Assembly (NCBI GenBank): GCA_014607495.2
Contig: CP053149.1
Span: 16,690,120 to 16,754,119 of the forward strand
From: Carposina sasakii
Lineage: Eukaryota; Arthropoda; Insecta; Lepidoptera; Carposinidae
Length of the DNA: 64,000 nt
Direction: 5' to 3'
Program-made: the position numbers and the translations under genes
The notes under the pieces: generated by a model
Told to the model about the DNA's origin: nothing
The model's input: the letters and a program-made list of their open reading frames with translations, nothing else
Database searches by the model: none
In this document: piece after piece, positions 1 to 11,901 of the stretch
Layout: each line of letters opens with the position of its first letter
Numbering within the stretch: position 1 is the stretch's first letter

Positions 1-1581
1 GCGAAAATGAATTGGAGCAAACGTGTCGGTGACAACCTCAAGCTTTTAAAATCTTACCCTTTCCATCAGAGCTTTCGGTAAGCGAAGGATTAAAACTCCA
101 AAGTTTGCATAAAATATTCTAATATTGGCAGCTACTCATGAATTCAGGAAGTGAAGATATGAAAGTTTAAAATAACTGGAATGTATTGAAATCATGAATC
201 ATACGGATTGCTGTAGTTTAGTCATAAACGTATACTATACAGTGAGGTAAGTCCAGAAGCCGGTCAAGGAAAGAACGCCTAGATCTTCTGAGGATATTAT
301 TTCATTGATTTTCTGTTTCTAAATTACAACCGGCCTTTTTAATTGGATTGGTCGCGAAAAAAGAAGAGGCGTAAAGTACTATGTAGTAACATCTGCTAAG
401 TACATAACCGCGTGGACTTAGAATAATGATTGGTCTTCGTAAGCGCAGCGAAGACCTATACAACCTATGTATAGTTTTACATAATAACCGATATAACTAC
501 CTAGTTTCATCAAGATTTGTTCAGTAGTTTTGACGTAAGATTATCATACATACAAACATTCTGACAAACTTTAACTTTGGCTCTTGGATGAGGTAGAGTA
601 ACGTACCTATCAATTACCTGAAAGCACATGGGCTCAAGTATTTTTTTAGGCATAACATTTTTGGGGTGCTGCAAAAGAGTTCCATACCTTCGTATTTCTT
701 GCCTCACGGAGAAGTAGATATTTATATTTCTGATGCTTATCTTTCAGTTATATGATGAGGCAATTATCATGTTAGTTTCTTCGAGAAAGATCGTTACAAA
801 AACTATTAAGTTGTCCCACTAATTGGACCATTCTTATGTCCACTGCCGTTAGTAGATACCTTTTACCTAAGATTACTTGACATAACTTTACTTCGAAGAA
901 AGTTTTTGGATGGAAATCATAAAGCTTTTTTTAATATAATTTGATGTGTGCATTAACAAACGCTCTATATGTATACCTATTAGCGAATCTGTGGTCATTT
1001 CAAGATCAGTGAGAGCGAGTAGTGATTTTATGTAGATACCTCTGTATGTATGCAATTTGAAGATATACGAATCGTTAAGTAAACGGTGACAACACTGACA
1101 ACGTAAATGTGCAGCATTTGCTGATTAGCGACAAACTTATGGTTTGAATCAGTTATACGAGTATATAATGATCTCAGGATCATTTAGCACGAAAAATCAT
1201 CTTTTTTCCTCAATTTACCAGTTCCAGCCAATGTATACTAAACTGGACTAACTATACTAAATATAAAGAGCACATATAAAATGCATTACGTACGCTCTAC
1301 GTCACGTAGCGTTTACGTATCCGCAAATAGAGGAGCGGCCTCGGTAACCGCTCTACTTTGCCCTACCTACCTAGTAGTACCTACTTAATTGTTTGATGGA
1401 AAATTGATATTTTGATAGTCTTTTCTATTTTTATCATGGGACAGAAGTAGGTAGGCTAGGTATATAATTTTCCCAGTGAATGATAACATAATTAGTGAGA
1501 ATTTTTCAGTAACAGATCATATTATATTATATATTCTGTTACTGAAAGAAGAAGGATGACAATCAACTGCATGTAAATGAG

Positions 1582-1945
1582 ACGAGAATGTTAGATGGAT
1601 GTGTGGAGTTACAAGAATGAATGAGTAAAAATGAGTATATAAGAGGAAGTCTGAAAGTTGCGCCGATCATAGACAAGTTACGAAGTAACCGTCTGTCTTG
1701 GTACGGGCATGTAAAGCGACGGGATGAAAGGCATATTTTACAGAGAGCATTGTGCATGAATGTGGTTGGATATAAAGGAAGAGATAGACCATAGAAATGT
1801 TGGATGGACTGTGTGAGAGGATATGCGTGTACTGGGAGTGGGCAATGAGATGACGAATAATAGGGATTAATGGAAGAAAAGTACATATTGCGCCGACCCC
1901 AAATAAATGGGAACAGGGCAGGAGTATGATGATGATGATGAGATC
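1582..1945 (+). pseudogene. Decayed 3' end of a non-LTR (RTE-type) reverse transcriptase
   Basis: In one frame the plus strand reads EYIRGSLKVAPIIDKLRSNR, then LSWYGHVKRRDERHILQRAL, then a stop and KCWMDCVRG, ending near CADPK. This is the familiar C-terminus of lepidopteran RTE-like LINE polyproteins (WYGHV.RRDE...GR.RP..RW.D). It has at least four stops/frameshifts and finishes in a (TGA)n tail at about 1926-1941. Dead copy. Confidence 0.75.
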
Positions 1946-1980
1946 ATGCATACAAAATTTTAAGAAGAAGGTAATTAGAA

Positions 1981-2423
1981 GAATAACGTTGCCAATATGT
2001 AATTTAGAAAAGAGATGCTAAAATTCGTCAACCGTGTAATTGACCCGGTGGCTTAGTGGTTATATTTTTTTTTTTATTTTTTTTTTTTTATAAATAAATA
2101 TTCACACACTTCACAACACATTGACCTAGTCCCACACTAAGATCCCTAAGGTCTTGTGTCGTGGGCACTAAGCAACGGTATATAAATACATAGATAAGTA
2201 TATAAACATCCATGACTCGGAAACAAACATCGATATTCATCACATCAATGTTTGCACCTACCGGGATTCGAACCCAGGACCTATGGCGTCGCAGGCAGGG
2301 CCACTACCAACTACACCAATCGGCCTATTATAGCGGCTGGCACGGTTTGCAGCGGTCGTGGGTTCGATTCCCACTCGGGTGAAGAATTTTTTCCATTTTC
2401 TTTATTAATAATTTTATAAGAAG
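1981..2423 (+). mobile_element. SINE family A copy, split by a nested SINE
   Basis: The left part, 1981-2063, ends in the tRNA-like A-box half (GACCCGGTGGCTTAGTGG). The right part, about 2331-2423, resumes with GGTCGTGGGTTCGATTCCC and the family tail TTTATTAATAATTTTATAA. The middle is a SINE B copy in the opposite direction. Confidence 0.75.
2064..2328 (-). mobile_element. SINE family B copy (tRNA-derived) inserted in SINE A
   Basis: On the minus strand the head reads GGCCGATTGGTGTAGTTGG and then CCTGGGTTCGAATCCCGG (A- and B-box like). It runs through a body with GGGATCTTAGTGTGGGAC to a poly(A) tail (the T-rich run at 2068-2090). TTATA flanks both sides as a possible target duplication. Confidence 0.75.
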
Positions 2424-2455
2424 GTAATTAATAAACATTCAAACAAACTTACTTT

Positions 2456-2535
2456 CGGATTCATTATAGGAACGATAAAGATACTCTATACTTCGAGTAT
2501 CTTTATAATTCGTATAATGAATCCGAAAGTAAGTT
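2456..2535. repeat. Near-perfect 80-bp hairpin
   Basis: AACTTACTTTCGGATTCATT at the left end is the exact reverse complement of the right end, and pairing continues almost to the centre. It is probably a minimal MITE or the fused termini of one. Confidence 0.65.
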
Positions 2536-4320
2536 CCAATATGAGTTTTTCTAACAACAAACGTTTCATAGTTCTATTTTAAGCAACTAAATGAATACTA
2601 GTTAAAATGTATATTTCCAGAAATCGCCTTTAGCAACCTCGATATTTTTCCACTGCTCGGAGTGGTTCTATAGTGCCGCAAACTCATTTAAGTGTGTAGG
2701 AAAACCTGAAACTTCGACGCCTCATAGATAAATTTCGTCGTTACATAGATTGTAGCGACACTGTAAACTAGAGTTCGTTTTATAGAATAACTCCTACGCC
2801 TGATTTCGGAACTAAAACTGTTTGTATGCAGTGACGTAGATAATGTAGTCATACACATAGTAACTAGCGCCATCATCCAAAGGAATTATTTGGTGAAATA
2901 CACTCTGGCGGTATAATTTAATGGTACACCCTTGACCATGACCTTATTCAGGGTGTAACGTCCACTTATCTCCTTGTGGACATAAGGTTGGACTTCGTTT
3001 AGACTTATTGACAAGGGACAGGAATAGCAAATGTGTACTTGCTTAATGATGCTTAATTGCGCTAGTGCCTTTATTTTAAAAATACTAATTACTTACTTTG
3101 AGTCTGAGGCTACTTAGTAGGAAAGTCAATTCACTGGGTGAATTTTGTCATGATTTCGGTGAAGATGGGATAACCAATGAGGAAGTTGTAACAAGATAAA
3201 AAAATATTCACCTATGTTCGCAATGTTTACAATCATCGAAATCATTGTATTTTAGAACTAGGCTATACATATAAACATTAGCTATTACCACAGAATAACT
3301 AATAGTGCTACTACCTGGTATTGCTGACAGTCTTATTACTAAACTGTGCTTTGTACCAACCTTGAAAAGAAAAAAAATGGTTATAGTTAAAGGCATATAG
3401 GTTGCATATAGGCATATTTTATTGAAAACCTGCAATATCGCGGCTAATGACGTACAAATGGTAGGTACGGAGTTTCGCAAAACCGGGCTATTTCGGACGT
3501 CGCGTCGAATCCATTTGAAAGTACTGTGAATGTTTGTTTATTGCTCCCAATGTTTATGGAGTTGAAGCAATTTTATAGCCATCCTATGGCCACAGTATAA
3601 CAGCAGTTTTCCGTATAGAAGAGCGACGAAGCGCCTATGGAAACGATGATAATGATAGTAGTCATGTGTCTAAATCACGCACATCGTGGTGGAGTAAGGT
3701 TGTGGTATATAAAAGTTAAACCACTGCAGTATACCATGGCTTAAATCAGAACTCGACCTCTAGGTTATATTATACCTACCTATTTTAATTTGGTAATCAT
3801 ATGGAGAGCCACCCTTTTCATTAAATTTAATTTATTGTTGGTACATTATGTATTGAGTTGTATAACTGCATATTGATTCACTGTGACACCGCAAATGCAT
3901 GAGGTTAATATTCGGCTTGACCAAGGACTGCTCCAGTTAGTTCGTCAAATCCTCGATCCAAAAATAATTAAGTTTACTCACCTACATCATTAATTAAGTT
4001 TATTCTGAAGACTGATTTTGTAATTTAATTAAAAATTGCAGGAACGTGAATGTTTTTATACTTACTAGAGAAGCCTTGATGATGATAAAAGGTCTTTTAA
4101 TACTGAATAATGTACCTACGACAAATTCATAAAATAACTAACACAAATAACACAATCCTTTGGCTAAATATTAACCCAATCTATTGATGATACAAAGGTC
4201 GTTGTGATTCGTTTAACACAGTTTATGAACGTATTGGACTCAATCATGTTGTATTTAACATGAAAATGTCGAGCTGCGATGTTAACAAGCTATTCACGAT
4301 TTACGATGTAGAATTATGTA

Positions 4321-4583
4321 TACAGGGTGTAACAAAAAGGGTATGTTAAGCGAAAAGCTATGTAAATAGCCCACTATAGAGAACCTATCTACAAAATTTG
4401 ATACTCGAAATCACATTTTTATTTTTTAAGATTGTATGAAAATTCCTGAGATATTTAAAAATTCTCCATACTATCGGGGAAAAAAAAATGTGATTTCGGG
4501 TCTCAAATTTTGTAGATAGGTTCTCTACAGTGGGCTATTTACATAGCTTTTCGCTTAACATACCCTTTTTGTTACATCCTGTA
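4321..4583. mobile_element. Foldback MITE, family 1
   Basis: Termini TACAGGGTGTAAC and GTTACATCCTGTA, with arms of about 110 bp that pair with each other (GGTTCTCTA, AAAGCTATGTAAATAGCCCA). The family recurs at 30446-30710, 57723-57915, 61527-61779 and 63723-63985. It lies just upstream of exon 2 of gene A. Confidence 0.8.
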
Positions 4584-4785
4584 TACGATGCTTCACTAGA
4601 AGACATCAGTTGCATCTCCTTCCGTGCATATTGTAAGGGTCGAATAAGGAACTCGGGTTTTTCCTTAGGCTATGTCTTAGCAACTTGTCGAATTTGGGAG
4701 GTGTGTTACTATACCTACGAGTACTTGATATACACAATTTGTGAGTTTTTAGCTCATTTATTTAGTACCTACACGCACGACACAA

Positions 4786-4860
4786 AACCTTAGGGATCTT
4801 AATGTGGGACTAGGTCAATGTGTTGTGAAGTGTGTGAATATTTATTTATTTATTCCCGTA
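4786..4860 (+). repeat. SINE family B 3' fragment
   Basis: AGGGATCTTAATGTGGGACT through TGTGTGAATATTTATTT matches the body of the SINE B copy at 2064-2328, ending 80 nt before exon 2 of gene A. A smaller minus-strand piece is at 7002-7057. Confidence 0.6.
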
Positions 4861-4939
4861 CATATAACTCTTTAATTTCTTCCCAGTAATCGCAATTCTA
4901 AAAATGTCTAAATGTTAATTTATCTTTATTGAATTCCAG

Positions 4940-7900
4940 GTGTGATCGGCCTGATCTATCTGGTGATGTACATCTGCATCATCATCTTCTTCTCTCTCTG
5001 CATGTGTGGACTGATGGCTACCATGGATGAGAAGATCCCTTACTACACCCTCGCTGACTCCATAATTGGTAATTGGCTCAGGACTGTCATAAAGTCATAA
5101 CATAACAAAAGTTGGGGAAGTTGCAGCAACTTCCATCATACCGTCATACTGTCGCCTGAAAGGAATAGAAATTGAATTAGAGAAAAAATAGAAATAGCAC
5201 GTCTATAAAAGGCAATCCGTATTATTTGCTGGAGCGTAAGTCGAAGTTCAACAGCTTTCCATATTCGATGTTTCGTTGCGAATAATTTTTATGTAACAAC
5301 TAGTACCATTTCCATGACTTTACCTACGCGTATGTTTAACGTTAGTCATGTGTAGTATATTCCACAATGCATTACGTATTTAGAACAGGTACAGATCGAA
5401 GTTTACATCATGTTCCGCCCACGAAGATAGACTAGCTAGACTAAACACTGTTACTGAAATCTTTTAGTCATCATCACCTTATCTATTGAGGTGACAAGAA
5501 ACTACCCATAGACAACTCAGAATAATCTTCAAACAATCTTCGTTCTGATTTCTGTGAAACCACCATAATAAATCATTATGGCGTATAACAAAAATACTAT
5601 GGCATAAAACTCTACTCTTAGTTACGACTGTTTGAACAACTGCAACGCAAACGCACTATAGTAGGACCTGTAGGGTACCCAAGCATGAACCTTTTTACGC
5701 GTCATAAAATTATCGACTCGCAAACAAAATCTATGAGATATGACAGTGTGAGGATTGCGTTACGAACTATCGAGAGTTTCGTGCTTGCCCCACTGATCGT
5801 GGCTATACCATGCCTATGTTAGATCCTTTATAATGTTCAATAGTGTTCAAAGGAGCACTGAATCACTATACAGGATGATTTTTGAAGTGCGAAATCGCCT
5901 CGTCATTACGATCACTTTTCTCCATGGAAGCATACCTGGGAAGTGTCTGGTTTCCAAAATATTAGGGTCCAAAGTTGAGTAAATAGACTGCGTTTTTCTG
6001 CATAAATGCACATAGACGCGCGTAGCAAGATTTTTTCACGATAAATAATTAATATCTGTCTATGAAAAAACTAGCCTAAACACTGGACACTATAAATTTT
6101 GACCGATCAAGTAATTACATATATTTTTTCAAAAAAATTTACATCATTTCCCAGCATTTTTTTGGCATAAACTTACTTTATTTGATGTATGGAGTACCTA
6201 CCCTTCGTTAAGGGAGGCTACGAAAAAACACCCATTAATGTATGTATGAAATACATACAACAACAAATACATAAATTAATGTATGTATGAAATATTCAGT
6301 AAATCGAAAGTCTATGAAACATGGAGAAGAAATAAAAGAGGAGTAGCGGCTAAGTATATTTTCATACAAAATAGTGTGCCGCGGTGCGGGGGTGAACGAT
6401 GATGATGATGGGACGAGGGGAGCATTGAACACTGTAGCCCTGCCCATTTACATAGAAACCACCTTGTAGTGACTAGTCAAACTACTTGTCCATTATCAAT
6501 ATGGTTCAAGATTGTTTTACCAGTGCAATTACTTATCGCTAGATGGCAATGTTATACTATGTTTTAGTAAAAAAAGTACCCTGATAAAAGCGCTAGTGTC
6601 TTTGTAATTTTAATACGGTTACATTTCGGAGCACAAGCGTGCGTTATATTAGCGCTGAAGCTCCGCCCCTATCATGACGCCATAGCCTCACGATTGCCAC
6701 ACAACTCAGTTCATAGTCCCACCTCCTCTTTTATACTTTCTTCATACTATGAAAGCATTTGAGACACTAGTGCTATGTCGACTACTTATATCAAGTCAGC
6801 TGAACCGCTATAACTTGAACTCTCCTTGCTTGCAGGCAACAACCCTGGCATGGGTCACCGGCCGCTGGTGTTCGAGGAAGGTGCTCTCATCTGGTACACC
6901 GCCAATGAGACACAGCAGGTGCAGAAATATACGGATAACCTGGACGACTTCTTACAACGTAAGTATACATGAGGCTTTGATAGGTAAATTGAGGTTTATT
7001 TAGTCCCACACTAACATCCCAAAGATCTTAACGCAACATCCATGACTCTGGAACGAATTATATTTTACATCCAAACCAATCGCCATTATCACAGGTTCTA
7101 AACTGAGCATTTTTGGCATGGTTACTATCTAGACTGCTCACATAGTACCTAGCTGTATACGTTACGTGGATACCTACTTATTTAGGCAGTCTATCATTGC
7201 TGCCCAACAACGGCTGTAATCAAATGGAATGTAGCCTAGATACTTTCTACCTAATATATGATAAAAGAATCTCTTCTATTCCCAGCCTATCACAACAAGT
7301 CGTTGCTGCCCAACAACGGCTCCAACCAGATCGACTGCGGCACAGTTAAGCCCCCTCGGGAGCAGGTCTGCGCCTTTAACCTCACCCAACTCGGACCCTG
7401 CTCCAGCGAGAACCACTACGGGTATCGGAATAAAACTCCATGCCTCATTATTAAACTTAACAAGGTAATTTTGTAGATATTTTAATATCTGCATGCATAT
7501 ATCAGTAAGCTCTCGTACAAGCTTCGCAGCAGTAAAATTACATACATACATATATATAATCACGCCTTTATCCCTTACGGGGTAGGCAGAGCACCAAGGG
7601 CCGAGAGCCAATGCCACTTCTGACCAATTTTGAGGGTATAGTTGAGATGTACAAGTTCGGTTAGTAGTGACATGTAGTCAGCCCATCGCCTACAAAACAC
7701 CAAGACTCTCTTGTCCTTCTACTGACTTGTACAGTACCTATGCCCGGGAAGAGAAGCAGCTGTACGTTTTTTTTTCACTCCCAGAGCAGCATAGCAGTAA
7801 AATTCATGGTTAAAAATGGTGTATTAGAGCATGGAACTAACCAGAGAGATACTCATGTTCTATCGTTCTTTTTGTATGTTTAAATAGAATTGATGATAAT

Positions 7901-9159
7901 AATGTTTTACGATCGCTTTTGGAATTCAAGGTTGCATTAGCTACGTTTAGAACACTTACTTTTGGCATTGCTTTAGAGTTTCTCTACCGATGTTAAATAT
8001 GCCAACCGCAACACAGCTGCTTTACTAGTAGGTACTGCTAAGTGCTAATGCTATTTGGGTTAGGCGTCATAGCATTATAGCGCATATTATGTACCTACGT
8101 ACTACATCACCACAGTAATTAAGACACTTATTAGGCAGGCGTTGTTTCGTCAGTCGGATTGGCATAAGTATAAACTTCTGATGGTTGTTTAGTTGTAAAT
8201 TCTATAGACAAATGCCTAAAAAAGTTTTTATAGTAAACTTTGCTATGTTGTGCCCACATGAGGTATTTTCGGTACCCTTTAATAGTATAAAAAAGGTTAC
8301 TACCTGTTCCAGCTATATGACTTCCACCCGGACTACTACGACGACCCTGGGGACCTTCCCCCTGACATGCCGCCAGATATTGTCAACTATATCAACTCCA
8401 CTACTTCTCCACAAGAGGTAAGAGCAACTGCAACTGAGTCATCATCGTCCTGCACTTATACCATTATTTATATTATATACAGTCGACGCAATATGGTACC
8501 TTTTGAAACTCTTATTGCTAAGAATTTGGCGTTTGTTTTACAGTTAAATGACAATTTTAGTAAAATCCGTACATAAAAGAAATTCAGTGCTAAAGACCCG
8601 TGACAAGGATTGAACCTAAGTCTTCCTAAGTCTTCTTCACCGTTGGACTGTCAATATTAATGGTTATTAAAATATATTTCTTGCAGCGTCGTAAAGTCTG
8701 GGTGTCGTGCATGGGTGAGCGCCCAGCCGATGTTGAAGCCCTGGGTCCGTTGAAGTACTACCCTTACCCTGGTCTTGCGGAGGTCTACTTCCCGTATGAC
8801 AATACTCCAGGGTATCTTAGTCCTTTGGTTGCTGTGCAGCTGACCAATCCTACGCGTAAGTTGAATTTATTTCTTGACAAGTTGCGTACTTCGACCTATT
8901 TCTCTTTATCTTTCTCAATAAGGTAAGAAGAAATTGTAAGTACATAACCTAATCTTAGTTGATAACCTCTGTTTAGAAACAATAGAACAAAATTGACGTC
9001 AAATTACAAACGAATAGCATAAATAAATCTTGATTCTTGACATTTCCAGTGCACCAAATAATCAACATCCGCTGCCGCGCGTGGGCACGTAACATCGTAT
9101 ACACTGTGAGCCTGAAGGAGCGCCTCGGCTCCACCCATCTGGAAATCATGATAGACTGA
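4940..9159 (+). CDS. Gene A: Na+/K+-ATPase beta subunit (nervana-like), 5'-partial
   Basis: Six exons: 4940-5068, 6836-6958, 7286-7464, 8313-8417, 8687-8855, 9050-9159 (TGA at 9157-9159). All have GT/AG borders and matching phases (1,1,0,0,1). They give about 271 residues. The first exon, for the short cytosolic tail, is not visible and should lie left of the window, since the visible CDS begins in phase 1 straight at the membrane helix (VIGLIYLVMYICIIIF). The ectodomain keeps the SIIG-NNPG-MG motif, the six disulfide cysteines (contexts IDC, QVC, GPC, TPC, VSC, IRC), GYLSPLVAV, and several N-glycosylation sequons (NET, NKS, NGS, NLT, NKT, NST). The family partners the alpha catalytic subunit at the plasma membrane. 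The second intron lies 12 nt upstream of its counterpart in gene C. Family is near certain; orthology to a given nrv gene is not. Confidence 0.92.
5676..5795. mobile_element. Short MITE, family 7
   Basis: Ends resemble GTAAGCACGAACC and CGTGCTTGCCCCAC, with CTTTTTACGCG and an ACTATCGAGAG segment. The best-preserved copy is 21022-21144; a decayed one is 61881-61977. Confidence 0.5.
5869..6236 (+). mobile_element. MITE family 2 copy
   Basis: Starts TACAGGATG. It carries the family marks CATGGAAGCATACCTGGGAAG, TTTGGCATAAACTTACTTTA and CCTTCGTTAAGGG. Other copies are at 18912-19297, 34439-34829, 50432-50820 and 50821-51200, with a partial at 21829-21984. Length is about 370-390 bp with TACAGG/CCTGTA ends. 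Confidence 0.75.
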
Positions 9160-10556
9160 GCTGGATTCCTAGATACTTAGTGCTAGCTCTGGTTTCCTAG
9201 GGGCGATGTATGTACTATGATTGTTTAATGTTATACGATAAGTGTCAATGAGTAAGTGAGGTCATTAATTGATATTAAGGTAAAGACAGTTTTAGTTAAT
9301 TGTTGCTAAGATCCTTATGAAGTGTTGTGTGGAGTGCGAAAAATTTTGTATACTGAATTTATACATATTTTTCTACGTAATAGGATAGCCAGCGGTTTCT
9401 CGCTATACCTACGGTATTCCTTCTATTCGCCAAACAACAGTAGGTAACTATTGACTTTCTTTGTAGTTGTAATTTTGCCAAAGATTTCATTCATTGTAAT
9501 TGTGAATTACCTAAAGGCCTTTGTTTAATATAAAGTCAAGTAACGTCCTGAAATATTGTCAAACAACTAAAGCATTTTTTTGCTGATTTATGGGGCTTAC
9601 TTTAACTAAATTGACTTAGGTAAGTGCTTACTATGGAAACCAGCCCTCCAAGCATGACCACGCATCGTGGATATCGTATCGTACGACGTCGTACCGTCTC
9701 TATACAAAATTCAACATGGCGGCTATATTTTTGATAGGCGAAAATAAATCGGTTTATTATATCGTGTTTCGCAGGTAATGCTAGGCTTGCTGCTAATCTA
9801 AGCGCAAGCTATCACATCACTAAAGTAAAGAATAAATTCGATATAAATGTGTTTATTTATGCAGATGAAATTTAGTGACGTGTACGATAAACATGGTATT
9901 TTATACTTGATTTATTAGTTATTAAGTATCTGTAAAAATCATGTGTTTGTATGTTTTGATACTCGTAACAGTTTATACCTATCTATTTTTGTAAATTAAT
10001 GAATTTACTGATTTATAAAACGTATCTGAAATCTTAGAAAGGTTAGGTAACTAAAAGATATCTGTTTTTTTTTAATACTATACCTATATTATATATGTTC
10101 TATTTCTAGTCAATTCCATGTACTTAATTGAATAAAATATTACTTAATGTACCTACTTAAAATAATTAAAATATGTTTCAAATACCTAATTGGTTTTTGG
10201 AGACTGCAGATAATTCCCATGGTCAGGCCAACCTTTATGTTTTTTTTTTTATAATTTGTAGCTAGCGAAGTTTAGCTAAACAATAATTCCAGGTGTAGAC
10301 GGTTTTACGAGTGCACAGTTATTTATTTTAAAAAGGGTATAAAACACAGTAACTACTACTATTTTATTTAATAAATTACTCTTACATTACTCTCACAGCA
10401 GTTTATGTTAGGAATAACAAAATTTAATTAAATTTAAAATAATTTGTTTCCAAATCGTTTTGCATAATTTCACATAGACTAGACAATTCTTTGGAAATAC
10501 GGTACGTTTTTATTACGCAACTAAAACACACTGGAGACTATTTTACAATCTAATAT

Positions 10557-10708
10557 GGTTGATTCCGGCAGTCACACTTAAACCTAAACGTAAAATTAGT
10601 CCTACCTACCTGTCCTTTTCTCTCTCAGCTATTTATGTTAAGACCGGAGCGAGACAGACCTGACTAAGATTAGGTTTAGGTTTATGTGTGACTGCCGGAA
10701 TCGACCCT
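10557..10708. mobile_element. MITE family 6 copy
   Basis: Inverted ends around GATTCCGGCAGTCACAC and GTGTGACTGCCGGAATC, with internal CTAAACGTAAAATTAG. A right-truncated copy is at 36320-36430. Confidence 0.7.
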
Positions 10709-11462
10709 AATAGCAAAGCATATCTTTCTAGTTAACATTATGCCACTCTGACACAGGACACTATAATTAAAGTTCACTTCAAACGAAAAGGAAAATCAAA
10801 CCAAGTTTACCAGTATAGCTTCGTAGGTTAGCGTTGCCGTCACACAGCGGCCTTGAAAGAATACGTCATTAATTGTCGGCACCGTAAAGAGAGCATGGTT
10901 TTGCGTACATACGGCCGCTGTAATTATAACACACAGCTATCATACGAAACTAAATCTGAAGCACCTCTGCGCCCGTATAATAAATTTGGTGAGATGTCTG
11001 ACTTTTAAACGTAAAATCCACAGAGCTAAGTAATACCTAGATAAACTAAGTGTATGTACTTTGCATGTAAAAAATAGACTTAAGAATTATAATAGACACT
11101 CGTTCTCGAGCCAGGACTGAATGAATTAGGGCTGATAGAAGTGGTTTGCAATCCCTTTTTACACACCAAGTAGAAACACTTGCCTTGTCTAATTCATCAT
11201 ACCGGTGCTGGGCTTATTAACAATGTAACATCATTTCGCATTGAAGTTCGATATCGTGACATTAGAGTACTCCAATAGTAGTATTTGGGTGCATAGACAA
11301 TGTAACACCATTTGGCATCGACCACCAATATGGAATTCAATGGTATTCATCACGTGACTTGACGAGAATGGAAGGCTTCCTATTGGAGCCTGCCTATCGA
11401 TCGAGAAATAATGTTTCTTGATCTTGAGCTAACGAACGTGCTAAATGAGCTCTTCCTATTGG

Positions 11463-11765
11463 CATCAAGGGTACGCCCACCAACGGGCCCTACACCCTCC
11501 GCTGACCCTCGGATCTGTCGACTCATGATCACGAACACAAACCACTACAGTCGTAACGAGAAGCCTGATCCAAGCACCTAGCATGCAAGTATACATAGCC
11601 ACTAATCCTGAAACCAATTAATAATAAATATATACTGCAATACTTACACTGGCTTTAGGTTTTAGTTAGGTGCTTGGATCTGGCTTCTCGTTGCGACTGT
11701 AGTAGTTTTGTGTTCGTGATCAGGAGTCGGCAGATCTGAGGTGGTTGGCGTACCCTTGATGGAAA
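11463..11765. repeat. Inverted pair of a dispersed repeat downstream of gene B
   Basis: 11463-11590 (minus) and 11655-11765 (plus) contain the same unit (TAGGTGCTTGGATCTGGCTT, then GTGTTCGTGATCA). The unit also occurs at about 41565-41690, 47335-47470 and 57224-57350. I do not know the family; it tends to adjoin TTCTTATTCTTTATTG tails, suggesting a LINE 3' region. Confidence 0.55.
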
Positions 11766-11901
11766 TTTGAACTTCTGAAAAGTAACGCCTGATACAATTA
11801 AATATTGGACCAAATGCCACCATAAAAAACTTATAGAGAAACGATGTCACTTTGTATCAGCCCCCTGTATCGTCCCTCCTATCGTCACTGCTGCTGCCAT
11901 C

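Larger units (their letters stand above)
9160..11901. other. 3' UTR of gene A and tail-to-tail intergenic space A/B
   Basis: Genes A (+) and B (-) converge here. Two AATAAA hexamers at 9743-9748 and 9831-9836 are candidate poly(A) signals for A. The rest holds a foldback MITE (10557-10708) and an inverted pair of a dispersed repeat (11463-11590 and 11655-11765). No further coding sequence was recognised. Confidence 0.5.

Noticed and set aside
1..4939. First exon of gene A
   Set aside because: I searched for a [12 protein letters not shown] exon end with a phase-1 donor and found none, so it is probably left of the window.
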